Assembly: GCA_958295485.1 (NCBI GenBank)
Contig: OY282354.1
Span: 930,001 to 994,000 of the forward strand
Direction: 5' to 3'
Length of the DNA: 64,000 nucleotides
DNA from: an uncultured Gammaproteobacteria bacterium
GTDB taxonomy: Bacteria > Pseudomonadota > Gammaproteobacteria > Eutrophobiales > Eutrophobiaceae
The position numbers were made by a program, and so were the translations under genes. The notes under the pieces were generated by a model, which saw nothing but the letters and a program-made list of their open reading frames with translations, had not been told where the DNA came from and did no database searches. Shown here one piece after another: positions 8,608 to 17,862 of the stretch. Every line of letters starts with the position of its first letter. The first letter of the stretch is position 1.

Positions 8608-9752
8608 GCGAGGCCCAAGGGGCGTCAAAACCCAAGAAGTCAGTTGCCCTGTCCGGGGTGGTAGCGGGTGATACGGCTTTATGCACCGTTGGGCGCAGTG
8701 GCAATGATTTGGCCTACCGTGGTTACGATATTCTGGATATTGCTGAAACCTGTGAATTCGAAGAGATAGCGCACCTCTTGATTCACGAGAAATTACCCAC
8801 CCGGGCGGAATTAGAGCGATATAAAGCGAAATTGGCTGGCCTGCGCGGGTTGCCTGACCAGGTCAAGGCCGGGATGGAACTGATCCCGGCAAGCGCCGCC
8901 CCCATGGACGTCTTGCGAAGTGGTTGCTCACTTATGGGCGCCGTTTTGCCGGAATCCAGTGAACAGACGGTGGAAGAAGCGAGGGATATCGCAGACCGGT
9001 TATTGGCCTCGTTCGCTTCCATGCTGGTCTACTGGCATCACTTCAGTCATAACGGCAAACGCATTGATGAGAATACTGGTGATGATTCCATCGGTGGCCA
9101 CTTCCTGCGCCTGTTGCACGGTGAACCGCCCGGGGAGTTGTGGGTACGCGCCATGCACACCTCGTTGATCCTGTATGCTGAGCACGAGTTCAATGCCTCG
9201 ACGTTCGCCGGCCGGGTGATTGCCGGAACGGGGTCAGACATTTATTCGGCCATTACCGGCGCCATCGGCGCATTACGCGGCCCCAAACACGGCGGCGCCA
9301 ATGAAGTGGCCATGGAAATTCAACAACGCTATGCCACGCCGGATGAAGCGGAGGCAGACATAAAAGAACGGATCGCGCGCAAAGAAATCGTTATCGGCTT
9401 CGGTCATCCTGTCTATACCATTTCCGACCCCCGGAATGTGGTGATCAAGAGGGTTGCAAAAGAACTCTCAGCCGATAAAGGGGATATGGCCTTGTTCGAT
9501 ATTGCTGAAAGACTGGAAACCGTCATGTGGGACGTCAAGAAGATGTTTCCGAACCTGGACTGGTTCTCCGCTGTTGCCTATAACGCGATGGGCATACCGG
9601 TTCCCATGTTCACGCCGATTTTTGTCATGGCAAGGGTGACAGGCTGGGCCGCGCATGTTATTGAACAACGGCAAGGTGGAAGGATAATACGACCCAACGC
9701 AAATTACATCGGGCCGGACCAGGCCGAATTCGTGCCCATAGACAGGCGATAG
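8604..9752 (+). CDS. prpC: 2-methylcitrate synthase
   Basis: Condenses propionyl-CoA with oxaloacetate. The 382-residue protein belongs to the citrate synthase family: [12 protein letters not shown] and [13 protein letters not shown] hold the catalytic histidines, and the C-terminal [20 protein letters not shown] closes the fold. The opening [28 protein letters not shown] is typical of methylcitrate synthases rather than GltA. Its start overlaps the prpB stop (ATGA), implying coupled translation. Citrate synthase side activity is common in this family. Confidence 0.93.
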   Translation: MSEAQGASKPKKSVALSGVVAGDTALCTVGRSGNDLAYRGYDILDIAETCEFEEIAHLLIHEKLPTRAELERYKAKLAGLRGLPDQVKAGMELIPASAAPMDVLRSGCSLMGAVLPESSEQTVEEARDIADRLLASFASMLVYWHHFSHNGKRIDENTGDDSIGGHFLRLLHGEPPGELWVRAMHTSLILYAEHEFNASTFAGRVIAGTGSDIYSAITGAIGALRGPKHGGANEVAMEIQQRYATPDEAEADIKERIARKEIVIGFGHPVYTISDPRNVVIKRVAKELSADKGDMALFDIAERLETVMWDVKKMFPNLDWFSAVAYNAMGIPVPMFTPIFVMARVTGWAAHVIEQRQGGRIIRPNANYIGPDQAEFVPIDRR

Positions 9753-9773
9753 CGGGGACTGAAATTAACCCCC

Positions 9774-9794
9774 TTGCCCCCTTGTCAGGGGCAA
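9774..9794. other. Short hairpin between prpC and prpD
   Basis: TTGCCCC and GGGGCAA flank a 7-nt loop in the 83-bp gap. There is no T run, so it is not a convincing terminator. The CCCTTGTCAGGGG core recurs at about 54025-54037, so it may be a short dispersed repeat. Confidence 0.35.
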
Positions 9795-9835
9795 ACCGTC
9801 GAGATTAATAATAACCACAGGAGAAGAATGAACCT

Positions 9836-11287
9836 ATGTCGAACATGGGGATTCGCGACGCCAGGCGACCTGGTGCAGACCAGCTGCTGCAGGATATCGC
9901 TGACTATGTACTGAACCACAGGGCTGAAAGCGAGGAGGCGCGGCGTACCGCTTTTTATTGCCTGTTGGATACCCTGGCTTGCGGCATGATGGCGCTTGAA
10001 TTTCCGGCTTGCGCCAGGATGCTGGGGCCGGTGACGCCCGGCGCTGAAATGATTAATGGCGCGCGGGTGCCGGGGACGAAATATCAACTGGACCCAGTGA
10101 TGGCGGCGTTTAATATCGGCGCCATGGTGCGTTGGCTGGATTTCAATGATACCTGGCTTGCCGCCGAATGGGGGCATCCGTCTGATAACCTTGGCGGCAT
10201 TCTTGCGGTCGCCGATTACCTGAGCCTGAAAAACCTGTCTGAAGGACAAGACCCGCTGACCGTTGCAGACGTGCTTACCGGCATGATACAAGCCCATGAG
10301 ATCCAGGGTGTGCTGGCCTTGAAAAACAGTTTTAACCGCGTCGGCCTGGACCACGTCCTGCTCGTCCGCATTGCCAGTACTGCGGTAGTGACAAGAATGT
10401 TGGGGGGCGACCGGGATCGGATTATCAACGCAGTCTCCAATGCCTGGATTGACGGCGGCGCGCTGCGGACTTACCGTCATGCGCCTAACGCGGGTTCGCG
10501 AAAAAGCTGGGCTGCCGGCGATGCCACCAGCCGGGCGGTTCGTCTCGCCCTCATCTCGTTGACCGGCGAAATGGGTTATCCATCGGCGTTGACCGCCGAA
10601 CATTGGGGGTTTCAGGACGTGCTGTTCAAGGGGAACGAGGTCATCGCCGAACGACCCTTTGGCTCCTACGTCATGGAAAACGTGCTGTTCAAAATCTCGT
10701 TTCCGGCGGAATTCCATGCCCAGACCGCCGTTGAAGCGGCCCTGTCGCTACACGAACAGGTGAAAGATCGTTTGGATGATATAGAAAAAGTGACTATCGA
10801 AACGCAGGAGGCCGGGGTGCGCATTATCGATAAAACCGGGCCGCTGGATAATCCGGCTGACCGTGACCACTGTATTCAATACATGACGGCGATACCCTTG
10901 ATTTTGGGTCGCTTGACCGCCGGCGATTATGAAGACGGGATTGCCGCTGATCCCCGCGTTGATGAGCTCAGAAATAAAATGGAGGTGACGGAAAACAGAC
11001 AATTTACCATCGATTATCATGATCCGGATAAACGGGCTATCGGCAACGCGGTACAGGTTTTTTTCAAGGACGGATCAAGGACGGATAAAGCCGTCGTTGA
11101 ATACCCCATCGGCCATCGCCGCCGCCGGGGTGAAGGCATTCCCCTGTTACTCGATAAATTCAAAAATGCCGTCGCCGCGCATTTCTCCGATGCGCAAAAG
11201 GATGCAATCCTCGCCGCCTGTGAGGTTCAGTCTTCTCTTGAAGCAATGCCCGTAAATGAATTCGTCCAACTTTGGATTAAACCGTAA
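9836..11287 (+). CDS. prpD: 2-methylcitrate dehydratase, MmgE/PrpD family
   Basis: Dehydrates 2-methylcitrate to 2-methyl-cis-aconitate. The 483-residue protein shows the family's [30 protein letters not shown] block (about 100-130), [15 protein letters not shown] and the late [15 protein letters not shown] stretch. It is a normal length for PrpD. CAGGAGAAG lies upstream at an acceptable distance; an earlier ATG at 9828 is out of frame. It sits 83 bp after prpC and 9 bp before ppdK, so the four genes probably form one transcript. No acnD or prpF is present, in keeping with the PrpD-type route. Confidence 0.92.
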   Translation: MSNMGIRDARRPGADQLLQDIADYVLNHRAESEEARRTAFYCLLDTLACGMMALEFPACARMLGPVTPGAEMINGARVPGTKYQLDPVMAAFNIGAMVRWLDFNDTWLAAEWGHPSDNLGGILAVADYLSLKNLSEGQDPLTVADVLTGMIQAHEIQGVLALKNSFNRVGLDHVLLVRIASTAVVTRMLGGDRDRIINAVSNAWIDGGALRTYRHAPNAGSRKSWAAGDATSRAVRLALISLTGEMGYPSALTAEHWGFQDVLFKGNEVIAERPFGSYVMENVLFKISFPAEFHAQTAVEAALSLHEQVKDRLDDIEKVTIETQEAGVRIIDKTGPLDNPADRDHCIQYMTAIPLILGRLTAGDYEDGIAADPRVDELRNKMEVTENRQFTIDYHDPDKRAIGNAVQVFFKDGSRTDKAVVEYPIGHRRRRGEGIPLLLDKFKNAVAAHFSDAQKDAILAACEVQSSLEAMPVNEFVQLWIKP

Positions 11288-11296
11288 TCGGCGCCC

Positions 11297-13963
11297 ATGA
11301 CTGACAAGACAAGCAATGTAAAGCGCACCTATTACTTCGGCAATCGATTGGCCGAAGGAAGCCGGGATATAATTAATTTATTAGGCGGCAAAGGCGCCAA
11401 CCTTGCTGAAATGACCAGCATTGGCCTGCCTGTTCCCCCGGGATTTACCATTACCACCACTACCTGCGCGGAGTATTACCAGGGTGGCGGGAAGCTCTCG
11501 CGGGAATTATTGGACGGCATTAAACTGAACATGACTCGCCTGGAAAAAGAAACGGGCAAACTGTTCGGTGATGATGATAATCCGTTGCTGGTCTCCGTCA
11601 GGAGTGGCGCCGCGGTCAGTATGCCGGGCATGTTGGATACGGTCTTGAACCTGGGTTTGACGGACAAGTCTGTTATCGGGCTTGGTAAACAAACGGATAA
11701 CCGGCGGTTTGCGCTTGACGCCTACCGGCGCCTGATCAACATGTTTGGCAACGTTGTCATGAACGTGGAGCATGAACATTTCGAAGCCGCCTTTACCAGG
11801 ATCAAGAAACAATACGGCGTCACCGAGGATGCCGATTTGAATGAGAAGGGTCTGGAAAAGCTGATCGCCGCTTATAAGGAAGTTTACAGGAAACACAGTG
11901 GCAAAACGTTTCCGCAGGATCCCCATAAGCAGCTTGAGAAAGCCGTCGAAGCCGTGTTTAAAAGCTGGGATGCTCCCCGGGCGCAAGCCTACCGCAAGAT
12001 ACACGATATCAGGGAGATAATCGGTACCGCAGTGAACATCCAATCCATGGTATTCGGCAACATGGGCAGCGATTCAGGTACCGGTGTCGCTTTTACCCGG
12101 GATCCGACCACGGGGAAAAATGAGATTTATGGCGAATTCCTGGTCAATGCCCAGGGGGAAGACGTGGTGGCCGGCATCCGCACGCCGAAACCGGTGGCGG
12201 AAATGAAAAAATGGCGACCGGAGATTTATGCGCAACTGCTTAAAGTCAAACGCACCCTGGAAGCCCATTACAAGGATATGCAGGACATTGAATTTACCAT
12301 CGAAAAAGGCGTGTTGTACATGCTGCAAACCCGCACGGGACAGCGAACGGGCGCCGCCGCGGTAAAAATCGCCGTGGATATGGTCAAGGAAAGACGCATC
12401 AGCCAGAAAACCGCGCTGTTGCGCGTTCCCGCAAATGACCTGAACCAGGTACTGCTGCCTTCCTTTGCTCATAAGACGAAACGCAACGTGCTGACCACGG
12501 GCCTGCCGGCATCACCCGGGGCCGCATCTGGTTATCCTGTTTTCACTGCCGATGAAGCGGTTGAACAGGGTGAAAACGGCCGGCCCGTTATCCTGGTCAG
12601 GCGGGAAACCAGCCCTGAGGATATTCATGGTATGCACGTCGCCGAGGCCATACTGACTTCTACCGGCGGTTCGACCAGCCACGCGGCCGTTGTGGCGAGA
12701 GGCTGGGGGAAATGTTGTGTGACCGGCGCCAGCGAGCTGATTATCGACAGCAAACACAAGACCATTGCCATCGGGGACAAAAAAATAACCTCGAAAGACA
12801 TGCTCAGTATCGATGGCAGCAACGGTGACGTCATGTTGGGCGACGTGGCAAAGCAGCCGCCTGTTTTCACCGGGGAATTCAAGACGCTGATGAATTGGGC
12901 CGATAAGACCCGCAAGCTGGTGATACGCACTAACGCTGACACTCCCATGGACGCCGCAATGGCCCTGGAGTTCGGCGCAGAGGGAATAGGACTGTGCCGG
13001 ACGGAGCATATGTTCTTCGGCGAGAACCGCATTGCGGCAATGCGCGAGATGATTCTTGCGGAGGATGAGGCCGCGCGCCGCGTCGCGCTGAAAAAGTTGT
13101 TGCCCTTTCAACGCCGCGATTTTGAGGGTATTTTTACCACCATGCGCGGCCTGCCCGTGACGGTGCGCTTGCTTGATCCTCCCCTGCATGAATTCCTGCC
13201 GAAAGAGGAAAAACTGCAACGCCAACTTGCCAGGAAAATGAAGGTCAGGGTCGATAAGATCATCAATCGCGTTAATCAGCTGCACGAAGTCAACCCCATG
13301 TTAGGACATCGGGGCTGTCGGCTAACTGTTACCTACCCTGAAATCCTGGAAATGCAGGTAACCGCCATCGTCGAAGCGGCTGTAAACTGCCGGAGAAAAC
13401 GCATCAATGCGCAACCGGAAATCATGATCCCGCTGGTCGGACTGGAAAGCGAGTTGTCCATGTTAAGGGAAAAGGTTGTGCAAACCATCGCCCGCGTGAA
13501 GCAAAAGAAAAAGTTCAGCGGTAAACTGGACATCCTTATCGGCACCATGATAGAAATTCCCAGGGCCGCCATCACCGCTGACAACATCGCCGTGCACGCT
13601 GACTTCTTCAGCTTCGGCACTAACGACCTTACCCAGATGACCCTTGGTTACAGCAGGGATGATATTGGCAGTTTCATGCCCGATTACATGGAGAAAAACA
13701 TATTGGAGAAAAACCCGTTTCAAACCATAGACGTCGTCGGCGTTGGCCAACTGGTCGAACAAGCCGTGCATAAAGGCAGGTCGGTAAAACGAAGGTTAAA
13801 GTGCGGGATTTGTGGTGAACACGGCGGTGACCCGGAATCGATCAATTTTTTCCAATCGGTTCAATTGGATTATATATCGTGTTCACCATTTCGGGTCCCT
13901 ATCGCCCGCTTGGCGGCAGCCCAGGCAACGTTGCAAAACCAGCAGGAATTATTCAGCCGATAG
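11297..13963 (+). CDS. ppdK: Pyruvate, phosphate dikinase
   Basis: Interconverts pyruvate, ATP and phosphate with phosphoenolpyruvate, AMP and pyrophosphate. The 888-residue protein has all three parts: an N-terminal ATP-grasp domain (LLGGKGANLAEM, DSGTGVAFTRDPTTG), the swivelling phosphohistidine domain with TSTGGSTSHAAVVARGWG (His near 463) and a C-terminal TIM barrel with FSFGTNDLTQMTLG and the catalytic-Cys CGICGEHGGDP. It starts 9 bp after prpD. Since the methylcitrate cycle yields pyruvate, co-location suggests it recycles that pyruvate to PEP for gluconeogenesis. Direction in vivo is an inference. Confidence 0.95.
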   Translation: MTDKTSNVKRTYYFGNRLAEGSRDIINLLGGKGANLAEMTSIGLPVPPGFTITTTTCAEYYQGGGKLSRELLDGIKLNMTRLEKETGKLFGDDDNPLLVSVRSGAAVSMPGMLDTVLNLGLTDKSVIGLGKQTDNRRFALDAYRRLINMFGNVVMNVEHEHFEAAFTRIKKQYGVTEDADLNEKGLEKLIAAYKEVYRKHSGKTFPQDPHKQLEKAVEAVFKSWDAPRAQAYRKIHDIREIIGTAVNIQSMVFGNMGSDSGTGVAFTRDPTTGKNEIYGEFLVNAQGEDVVAGIRTPKPVAEMKKWRPEIYAQLLKVKRTLEAHYKDMQDIEFTIEKGVLYMLQTRTGQRTGAAAVKIAVDMVKERRISQKTALLRVPANDLNQVLLPSFAHKTKRNVLTTGLPASPGAASGYPVFTADEAVEQGENGRPVILVRRETSPEDIHGMHVAEAILTSTGGSTSHAAVVARGWGKCCVTGASELIIDSKHKTIAIGDKKITSKDMLSIDGSNGDVMLGDVAKQPPVFTGEFKTLMNWADKTRKLVIRTNADTPMDAAMALEFGAEGIGLCRTEHMFFGENRIAAMREMILAEDEAARRVALKKLLPFQRRDFEGIFTTMRGLPVTVRLLDPPLHEFLPKEEKLQRQLARKMKVRVDKIINRVNQLHEVNPMLGHRGCRLTVTYPEILEMQVTAIVEAAVNCRRKRINAQPEIMIPLVGLESELSMLREKVVQTIARVKQKKKFSGKLDILIGTMIEIPRAAITADNIAVHADFFSFGTNDLTQMTLGYSRDDIGSFMPDYMEKNILEKNPFQTIDVVGVGQLVEQAVHKGRSVKRRLKCGICGEHGGDPESINFFQSVQLDYISCSPFRVPIARLAAAQATLQNQQELFSR

Positions 13964-14005
13964 CGGCGTTGCGAAGCCAGGTGGAATTGTTCGGTTGATG
14001 TTATG

Positions 14006-14076
14006 AGCGGGTGATGGGAATCGAACCCACGTTCTCAGCTTGGGAAGCTGATGTTCTGCCATTGAACTACACCCGC
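14006..14076 (-). tRNA. tRNA-Gly(CCC)
   Basis: The minus strand reads GCGGGTG at the 5' end and CACCCGC at the 3' end, a perfect 7-bp acceptor stem. The anticodon arm is CAGC-TTCCCAA-GCTG, giving anticodon CCC, and the T-arm carries GGTTCGATTCC. The discriminator is T followed by CAT, so CCA is not encoded. It lies between ppdK and thiS on the opposite strand. Confidence 0.95.
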
Positions 14077-14139
14077 AAAATCAATCGACGTTGACCTCGT
14101 TGATTTTACCATGCTTCGGTCCGGTAAGGAAAAATCCTG

Positions 14140-14145
14140 TATAAT
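14140..14145 (+). promoter_or_regulatory. Candidate -10 box for thiS
   Basis: TATAAT preceded directly by TG lies 18 bp before the thiS ATG. No good -35 hexamer is visible at 16-18 bp. No TPP riboswitch core is recognisable upstream. Confidence 0.4.
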
Positions 14146-14163
14146 GACCCGTCGAAAATCAAA

Positions 14164-14361
14164 ATGATGCTATTAATTAACGGCAGTAAAACATCGATAA
14201 CGGACGTGGCAACGGTGTCCGATTTGATTTCCAGGTTGGAGATCGAGGGCAACATTGCGATAGAGATCAACAAAGAAATCATCCCCCGGAGTATGTTTGA
14301 CCATTACCAGCTGTCAGATGGCGATGAAATAGAAATAGTCACCGCGATTGGCGGTGGGTGA
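14164..14361 (+). CDS. thiS: Sulfur carrier protein ThiS
   Basis: A 65-residue ubiquitin-like protein that carries sulfur as a C-terminal thiocarboxylate for thiazole synthesis. The pattern MLLINGSK...DLISRLEI...DGDEIEIVTAIGGG is typical, ending in the Gly-Gly needed for adenylation, here with one extra Gly before it. Two adjacent ATG codons (14164, 14167) could start it. thiG follows after a 223-bp repeat-filled gap, where the two genes are often contiguous. ThiF and ThiO/ThiH are not in this window. Confidence 0.92.
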   Translation: MMLLINGSKTSITDVATVSDLISRLEIEGNIAIEINKEIIPRSMFDHYQLSDGDEIEIVTAIGGG

Positions 14362-14364
14362 GTC

Positions 14365-14542
14365 AAGGATGGGGAGGCTGGAGTTTAGCGAAGACATTGA
14401 AGTCGCGCCAGGGATGGGGAGGCCGGAATTTGGCGAAGACATTGAAGTCGCGCCAGGGATGCGAGGCTGGAGTTTAGCGAAGACATTGGAGTCGCGCCAA
14501 GGATGCGGGGCTGGAGTTTAGCGAAGACATTGAAGTCGCGCC
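14365..14542 (+). repeat. Four tandem 44-45-bp direct repeats between thiS and thiG
   Basis: Units at 14365-14409, 14410-14454, 14455-14498 and 14499-14542 share GCGAAGACATTG.AGTCGCGCC with a few substitutions. The first two are 45 bp and would encode a repeated 15-residue block (EFSEDIEVAPG) in one frame; the third and fourth are 44 bp and break that frame. There are no spacers, so this is not a CRISPR. It fills nearly the whole gap between two genes usually co-transcribed. Confidence 0.9.
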
Positions 14543-14584
14543 AGGGGTGGCAGTTAATATACCCGGTAAAATGAAACTACAAAA

Positions 14585-15379
14585 ATGACTATATCACCGA
14601 AAGATACCTTAATCATCGACCACCAGGTTTACTCATCCCGCCTGTTAGTCGGCACGGGCAAATATAAAGACCTGGAAGAAACAAGGCAGGCCATAGAGGC
14701 AAGCGGCGCCCGGATCGTCACCGTCGCCATTCGACGCACCAACATCGGCCAGGAAAAAGAGGAGCCCAACCTGCTTGATTACATCAGTCCTGACGAGTTT
14801 ACCATTCTTCCCAATACTGCGGGTTGTTTTGATGTGGACTCGGCAGTCAGGACTTGCCGGTTGGCGCGTGAATTGCTCAACGGACATGACTTGGTGAAGC
14901 TGGAAGTATTAGGCGATAAAAAAACCCTGTTCCCGGATATACCGGAGACTTTGAAGGCCGCCGAAATACTCGTTAAGGAAAATTTCAAGGTCATGGTCTA
15001 TACCAACGATGATCCGATCATGGCGTTGCGTTTTGAAGAGTTGGGGTGCATAGCGGTCATGCCGCTGGCCGCCCCTATCGGGTCCGGGTTGGGCATTCGC
15101 AATCCCTATAACATCAGGACCATAGTCGAAAATGCCAGCGTGCCGATATTAGTGGACGCCGGCGTTGGCACCGCCTCGGATGCGGCCATTGCAATGGAGT
15201 TGGGTTGTGACGGCGTATTGATGAATACCGCCATCGCCGAGGCGAAAAACCCGGTATTAATGGCGACAGCGATGAAAAAAGCCGTCGAAGCGGGCCGGGA
15301 GGCTTACCTGGCCGGACGTATGCCGAGACGCGCCTATGCCAGCGCCTCATCGCCAATCGACGGCGCCTTCTTCAGTTAG
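14585..15379 (+). CDS. thiG: Thiazole synthase ThiG
   Basis: Builds the thiazole phosphate of thiamine from deoxyxylulose phosphate, ThiS thiocarboxylate and dehydroglycine. The 264-residue TIM-barrel protein begins with [14 protein letters not shown], has the Schiff-base lysine in LVKLEVLGD (about residue 105), then [19 protein letters not shown] and the phosphate-binding [18 protein letters not shown]. Length and motifs are normal. It lies downstream of thiS and the repeat array and upstream of trmB, a familiar gammaproteobacterial order. Confidence 0.95.
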   Translation: MTISPKDTLIIDHQVYSSRLLVGTGKYKDLEETRQAIEASGARIVTVAIRRTNIGQEKEEPNLLDYISPDEFTILPNTAGCFDVDSAVRTCRLARELLNGHDLVKLEVLGDKKTLFPDIPETLKAAEILVKENFKVMVYTNDDPIMALRFEELGCIAVMPLAAPIGSGLGIRNPYNIRTIVENASVPILVDAGVGTASDAAIAMELGCDGVLMNTAIAEAKNPVLMATAMKKAVEAGREAYLAGRMPRRAYASASSPIDGAFFS

Positions 15380-15418
15380 CCCTAGCCCGCATCCAGCGCA
15401 GTCTGTAATGATAATAGA

Positions 15419-15486
15419 GTGATATATTTACGGTAACTCATTGACAGCAAAGAATTTTCCATTGATGGCAGGCGAATTGGTGAGAA
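15419..15486 (+). promoter_or_regulatory. Conserved 68-nt leader before trmB
   Basis: This leader aligns without gaps with 43602-43669 before the M20 hydrolase: both begin GTGATATA, contain CAGCAAA and TTTCC, and end in TTGGTGA(G/A)A just before the ATG, with about 75 percent identity. A TATATT at 15423-15428 lies where the other copy has TATAAT, so it may be promoter plus untranslated leader. Confidence 0.6.
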
Positions 15487-16164
15487 ATGCGGGTCAGAAG
15501 TTATGTATTAAGACAGGGCAGGCTCACAAAAGCCCAGGCAAAAGCAATAGAGCAATACTGGGCGAAATTCGGTATCGACTATCATAACGAAGAACTGGAA
15601 CTCCACAGGATATTCAACCGGGCAGCCCCCAAGATATTAGATATAGGCACAGGCACGGGAGAGACCACGCTCATGCTGGCCGGGGAGAATCCTGAAAATG
15701 ATTACCTGGCCGTTGAAGTGCATCGGCCCGGCATCGGTCGTTTATTACGCGGAATTGTCGAGCGCGAACTCACGAATATCCGCATCATCAACCATGACGT
15801 TGTTGATATAGTCAACCATCAGATACCGGACCAGTCCTTGTCCTCGGTCTATATCCACTTCCCTGACCCATGGCCCAAGAAGCGTCATCATAAGCGCCGG
15901 CTTGTGAATCCCGGTTTTATAAACAAGCTGGCAACCAAAATGAAATTTGAAGCCACGTTATACCTGGCTACCGATTCCCAGGAGTTGGCGGAGCGCATGT
16001 TGAGTGTTTGCGACGGCGAACCGGGTTTAATCAACCTGGCCGGCCCGGGGAATTTCTCGCCAAGACCGGAATGGCGACCATTGACAAAATTTGAACACCG
16101 GGGATTGAATTTAAACAATCGCATCTGGGACCTGATTTATTGCCGGGCTTCAGGTAAAACGTGA
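15487..16164 (+). CDS. trmB: tRNA (guanine-N7-)-methyltransferase TrmB
   Basis: Methylates G46 of tRNAs using S-adenosylmethionine. The 225-residue Rossmann-fold protein has the SAM-binding LDIGTGTGETT (about 54-64), VEVHRPGIG and the family signature IHFPDPWPKKRHHKRR (about 124-139). The start MRVRSYVLRQGRLTKAQ matches the typical family N-terminus. It is preceded by the leader shared with the M20 hydrolase. Confidence 0.95.
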   Translation: MRVRSYVLRQGRLTKAQAKAIEQYWAKFGIDYHNEELELHRIFNRAAPKILDIGTGTGETTLMLAGENPENDYLAVEVHRPGIGRLLRGIVERELTNIRIINHDVVDIVNHQIPDQSLSSVYIHFPDPWPKKRHHKRRLVNPGFINKLATKMKFEATLYLATDSQELAERMLSVCDGEPGLINLAGPGNFSPRPEWRPLTKFEHRGLNLNNRIWDLIYCRASGKT

Positions 16165-16222
16165 TGTAGAATACCCCCCAAAAATATCCTGGAGTTCTGC
16201 GGAGGAGGCACGGATATACATT

Positions 16223-17011
16223 ATGTTGGAATTGACTGAAGCGGCGGCAACCATCGCACAGGATGCGGCAGAGAAAATCCTGGATATTTATGAAACCGAT
16301 TTCAAGGTTGAGCATAAAAACGACAAGTCCCCGCTCACCAAGGCGGACCTGGCCTCCCATAAAATCATATGTAACGGACTTGCGGGGCTGACCCCGGATA
16401 TACCGGTCCTCTCTGAAGAATCCGCCAACGTACCTTATTCGACGAGAAAAACCTGGGATCGATACTGGCTTGTGGACCCGCTTGACGGCACCCGTGAATT
16501 CATTAAACGAAACGGGGAATTCACAATCAATATCGCCTTGATTAAAGATCATTACCCCGTTGCCGGAGTCGTTTACGTACCGGTTAAACGGCTTTGCTAC
16601 CATGCGACTCGAGGCGGCGGCGCATATAAAGCATACGCGAACGAGCAACCCGTGAATATCTCGACAAAGACGACCGGGGCCGCCCCTTTTGTTGTTTCGT
16701 GCAGCCGCTCGCATGGCAACAGGCGGCAGGAAGAATTTCTCCAAAAATCAGGGGGCAACACAGAGATTATCGCCGTCGGCAGCTCACTGAAGTTTTGTTT
16801 GGTAGCTGAGGGGGTTGTCGATATTTATCCGCGATTCGGCCCTACCTCCGAATGGGACACGGCCGCCGCCCAGTGCATTGTCGAAGAAGCGGGGGGTATG
16901 GTGGCGGATTTTGGTTTTACCCGGTTGAGCTACAATTCAAAAGACTCATTGCTTAACCCGGGGTTCCTGGTAATTGCCGACCCAACCTTCGACTGGAAGC
17001 CCTACTTATAA
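16223..17011 (+). CDS. cysQ: 3'(2'),5'-bisphosphate nucleotidase CysQ
   Basis: Hydrolyses PAP, the by-product of sulfate assimilation, to AMP and phosphate. The 262-residue inositol monophosphatase-fold protein carries the metal motifs VLSEESANV (about 67), WLVDPLDGTREF (about 88-99) and PTSEWDTAAAQCIVEEAGG (about 208-226). A GGAGG lies upstream of the ATG. Nearest relatives of the fold are IMPase and FBPase, but the D-P-L-D-G-T-R-E-F form is typical of CysQ. Confidence 0.92.
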   Translation: MLELTEAAATIAQDAAEKILDIYETDFKVEHKNDKSPLTKADLASHKIICNGLAGLTPDIPVLSEESANVPYSTRKTWDRYWLVDPLDGTREFIKRNGEFTINIALIKDHYPVAGVVYVPVKRLCYHATRGGGAYKAYANEQPVNISTKTTGAAPFVVSCSRSHGNRRQEEFLQKSGGNTEIIAVGSSLKFCLVAEGVVDIYPRFGPTSEWDTAAAQCIVEEAGGMVADFGFTRLSYNSKDSLLNPGFLVIADPTFDWKPYL

Positions 17012-17183
17012 AAGTAATACAGGCTGACCTGAACATCCTGAAAACGATTTCTATTGCGCTGGTTTGTTTATTTACCTCTGTTCACAGGCTCTGTGCTCTT
17101 GGGGATGTCGGGGATGTCGGGGATAACCCAAGTAGCGGCCGGGGGCCTGGCTTTAGTGATAATGAGTGGAGGGGTATATTTGG

Positions 17184-17447
17184 TCAGGCTGCCGCTTGGC
17201 GTAGCCGTTCTTGCGCCAAGTCGTAGGCCGCTTGGACGCGCATCCAATGATCGGCGTTGCTCCATCCGAGGCGTTCCATCGCAAGCGCCATCGCTGGTGT
17301 AATACTGCCATGACCATTCAGTAGCCGCGACATTGTAACGCGCGCCATGTCAAGCCGTTTTGCCGCCTCCGTCACGGTCCAGCCGGTCGCCTCTATGCAT
17401 CGCCGGATTGATGCTCCAGGGTGCGACGGGTTGCACATTGCTTTCAT
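17184..17447 (-). CDS. higA: HigA-family antitoxin (HTH)
   Basis: An 87-residue XRE-type helix-turn-helix protein with the HigA signature NPSHPGASIRR near the N-terminus, then WTVTEAAKRLDMARVTMSRLLNGHGSITPAMALAMERL and a C-terminal dimer helix. In HigBA modules the toxin gene precedes the antitoxin. Here only the last codons of a higB-like gene remain upstream, 12 bp before this start, so the antitoxin is orphaned. It may still repress its own promoter. Confidence 0.85.
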   Translation of the reverse strand: MKAMCNPSHPGASIRRCIEATGWTVTEAAKRLDMARVTMSRLLNGHGSITPAMALAMERLGWSNADHWMRVQAAYDLAQERLRQAAA

Positions 17448-17458
17448 TTTATCTTCTT

Positions 17459-17536
17459 CTAATGATAGTCGATCAAGTCCACATCTACCGCTTCGCCATC
17501 AACAAAACGGAAAACAATTCGCCCGTAATTTTGAAG
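17459..17536 (-). pseudogene. higB: HigB toxin remnant (C-terminal codons only)
   Basis: On the minus strand 25 open codons encode NYGRIVFRFVDGEAVDVDLI-DYH followed by a stop, matching the C-terminal end of HigB/RelE-type toxins. An in-frame stop at 17537-17539 cuts the frame, and I find no N-terminal toxin sequence further upstream. The toxin is therefore deleted, leaving higA. Confidence 0.65.
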
Positions 17537-17634
17537 CTATAACGGTATGGGATTAATCCAATGATAAGTGTAGTATAACTTGTAAAGAATCATGATTAAG
17601 GTTTATGCTGTTGGCTAACGTAGTAGATCACATA

Positions 17635-17862
17635 ATGAACTATCAAAATTACATTACCATCGAACCAGGTAAGCGTGGCGGCAAGCCGTGTATCCGTTCC
17701 ATGCGTATCACCGTCTATGATGTGCTGGATTGGTTGGCGTCCGGCATGAGCGAGGCCGAGATTCTAGAAGATTATCCGGAACTGATCCGGGATGATATCA
17801 GGGCTTGTTTGGCCTTTGCCGCCGACCGTGAACACCAGTTATCTACGATTGCACCAACTTGA
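17635..17862 (+). CDS. DUF433 family antitoxin
   Basis: A short protein with the DUF433 pattern ITIEPGKRGGKPCIRSMRITVYDVLDWLASGMSEAEILEDYP, a helix-turn-helix-like fold found as the antitoxin partner of PIN-like DUF5615 proteins. The frame opens at an ATG at 17605, but 17635 fits the family N-terminus better (75 residues). The downstream toxin gene overlaps the stop as TTGA, as expected for a coupled toxin-antitoxin operon. The pair looks intact. Confidence 0.85.
   Translation: MNYQNYITIEPGKRGGKPCIRSMRITVYDVLDWLASGMSEAEILEDYPELIRDDIRACLAFAADREHQLSTIAPT

Noticed and set aside
9785-10717. 310-codon minus-strand frame
   Set aside because: Opposite prpD; composition follows the complement of prpD codons.
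12512-13285. 257-codon minus-strand frame
   Set aside because: Lies wholly opposite ppdK, whose motifs are intact; no independent protein features.
14077-14163. TPP riboswitch before thiS
   Set aside because: No CTGAGA-type thi-box core or fitting fold is visible in the 87 bp.
14365-14542. Possible CRISPR array
   Set aside because: The repeats abut one another with no spacers, and no cas genes are nearby.
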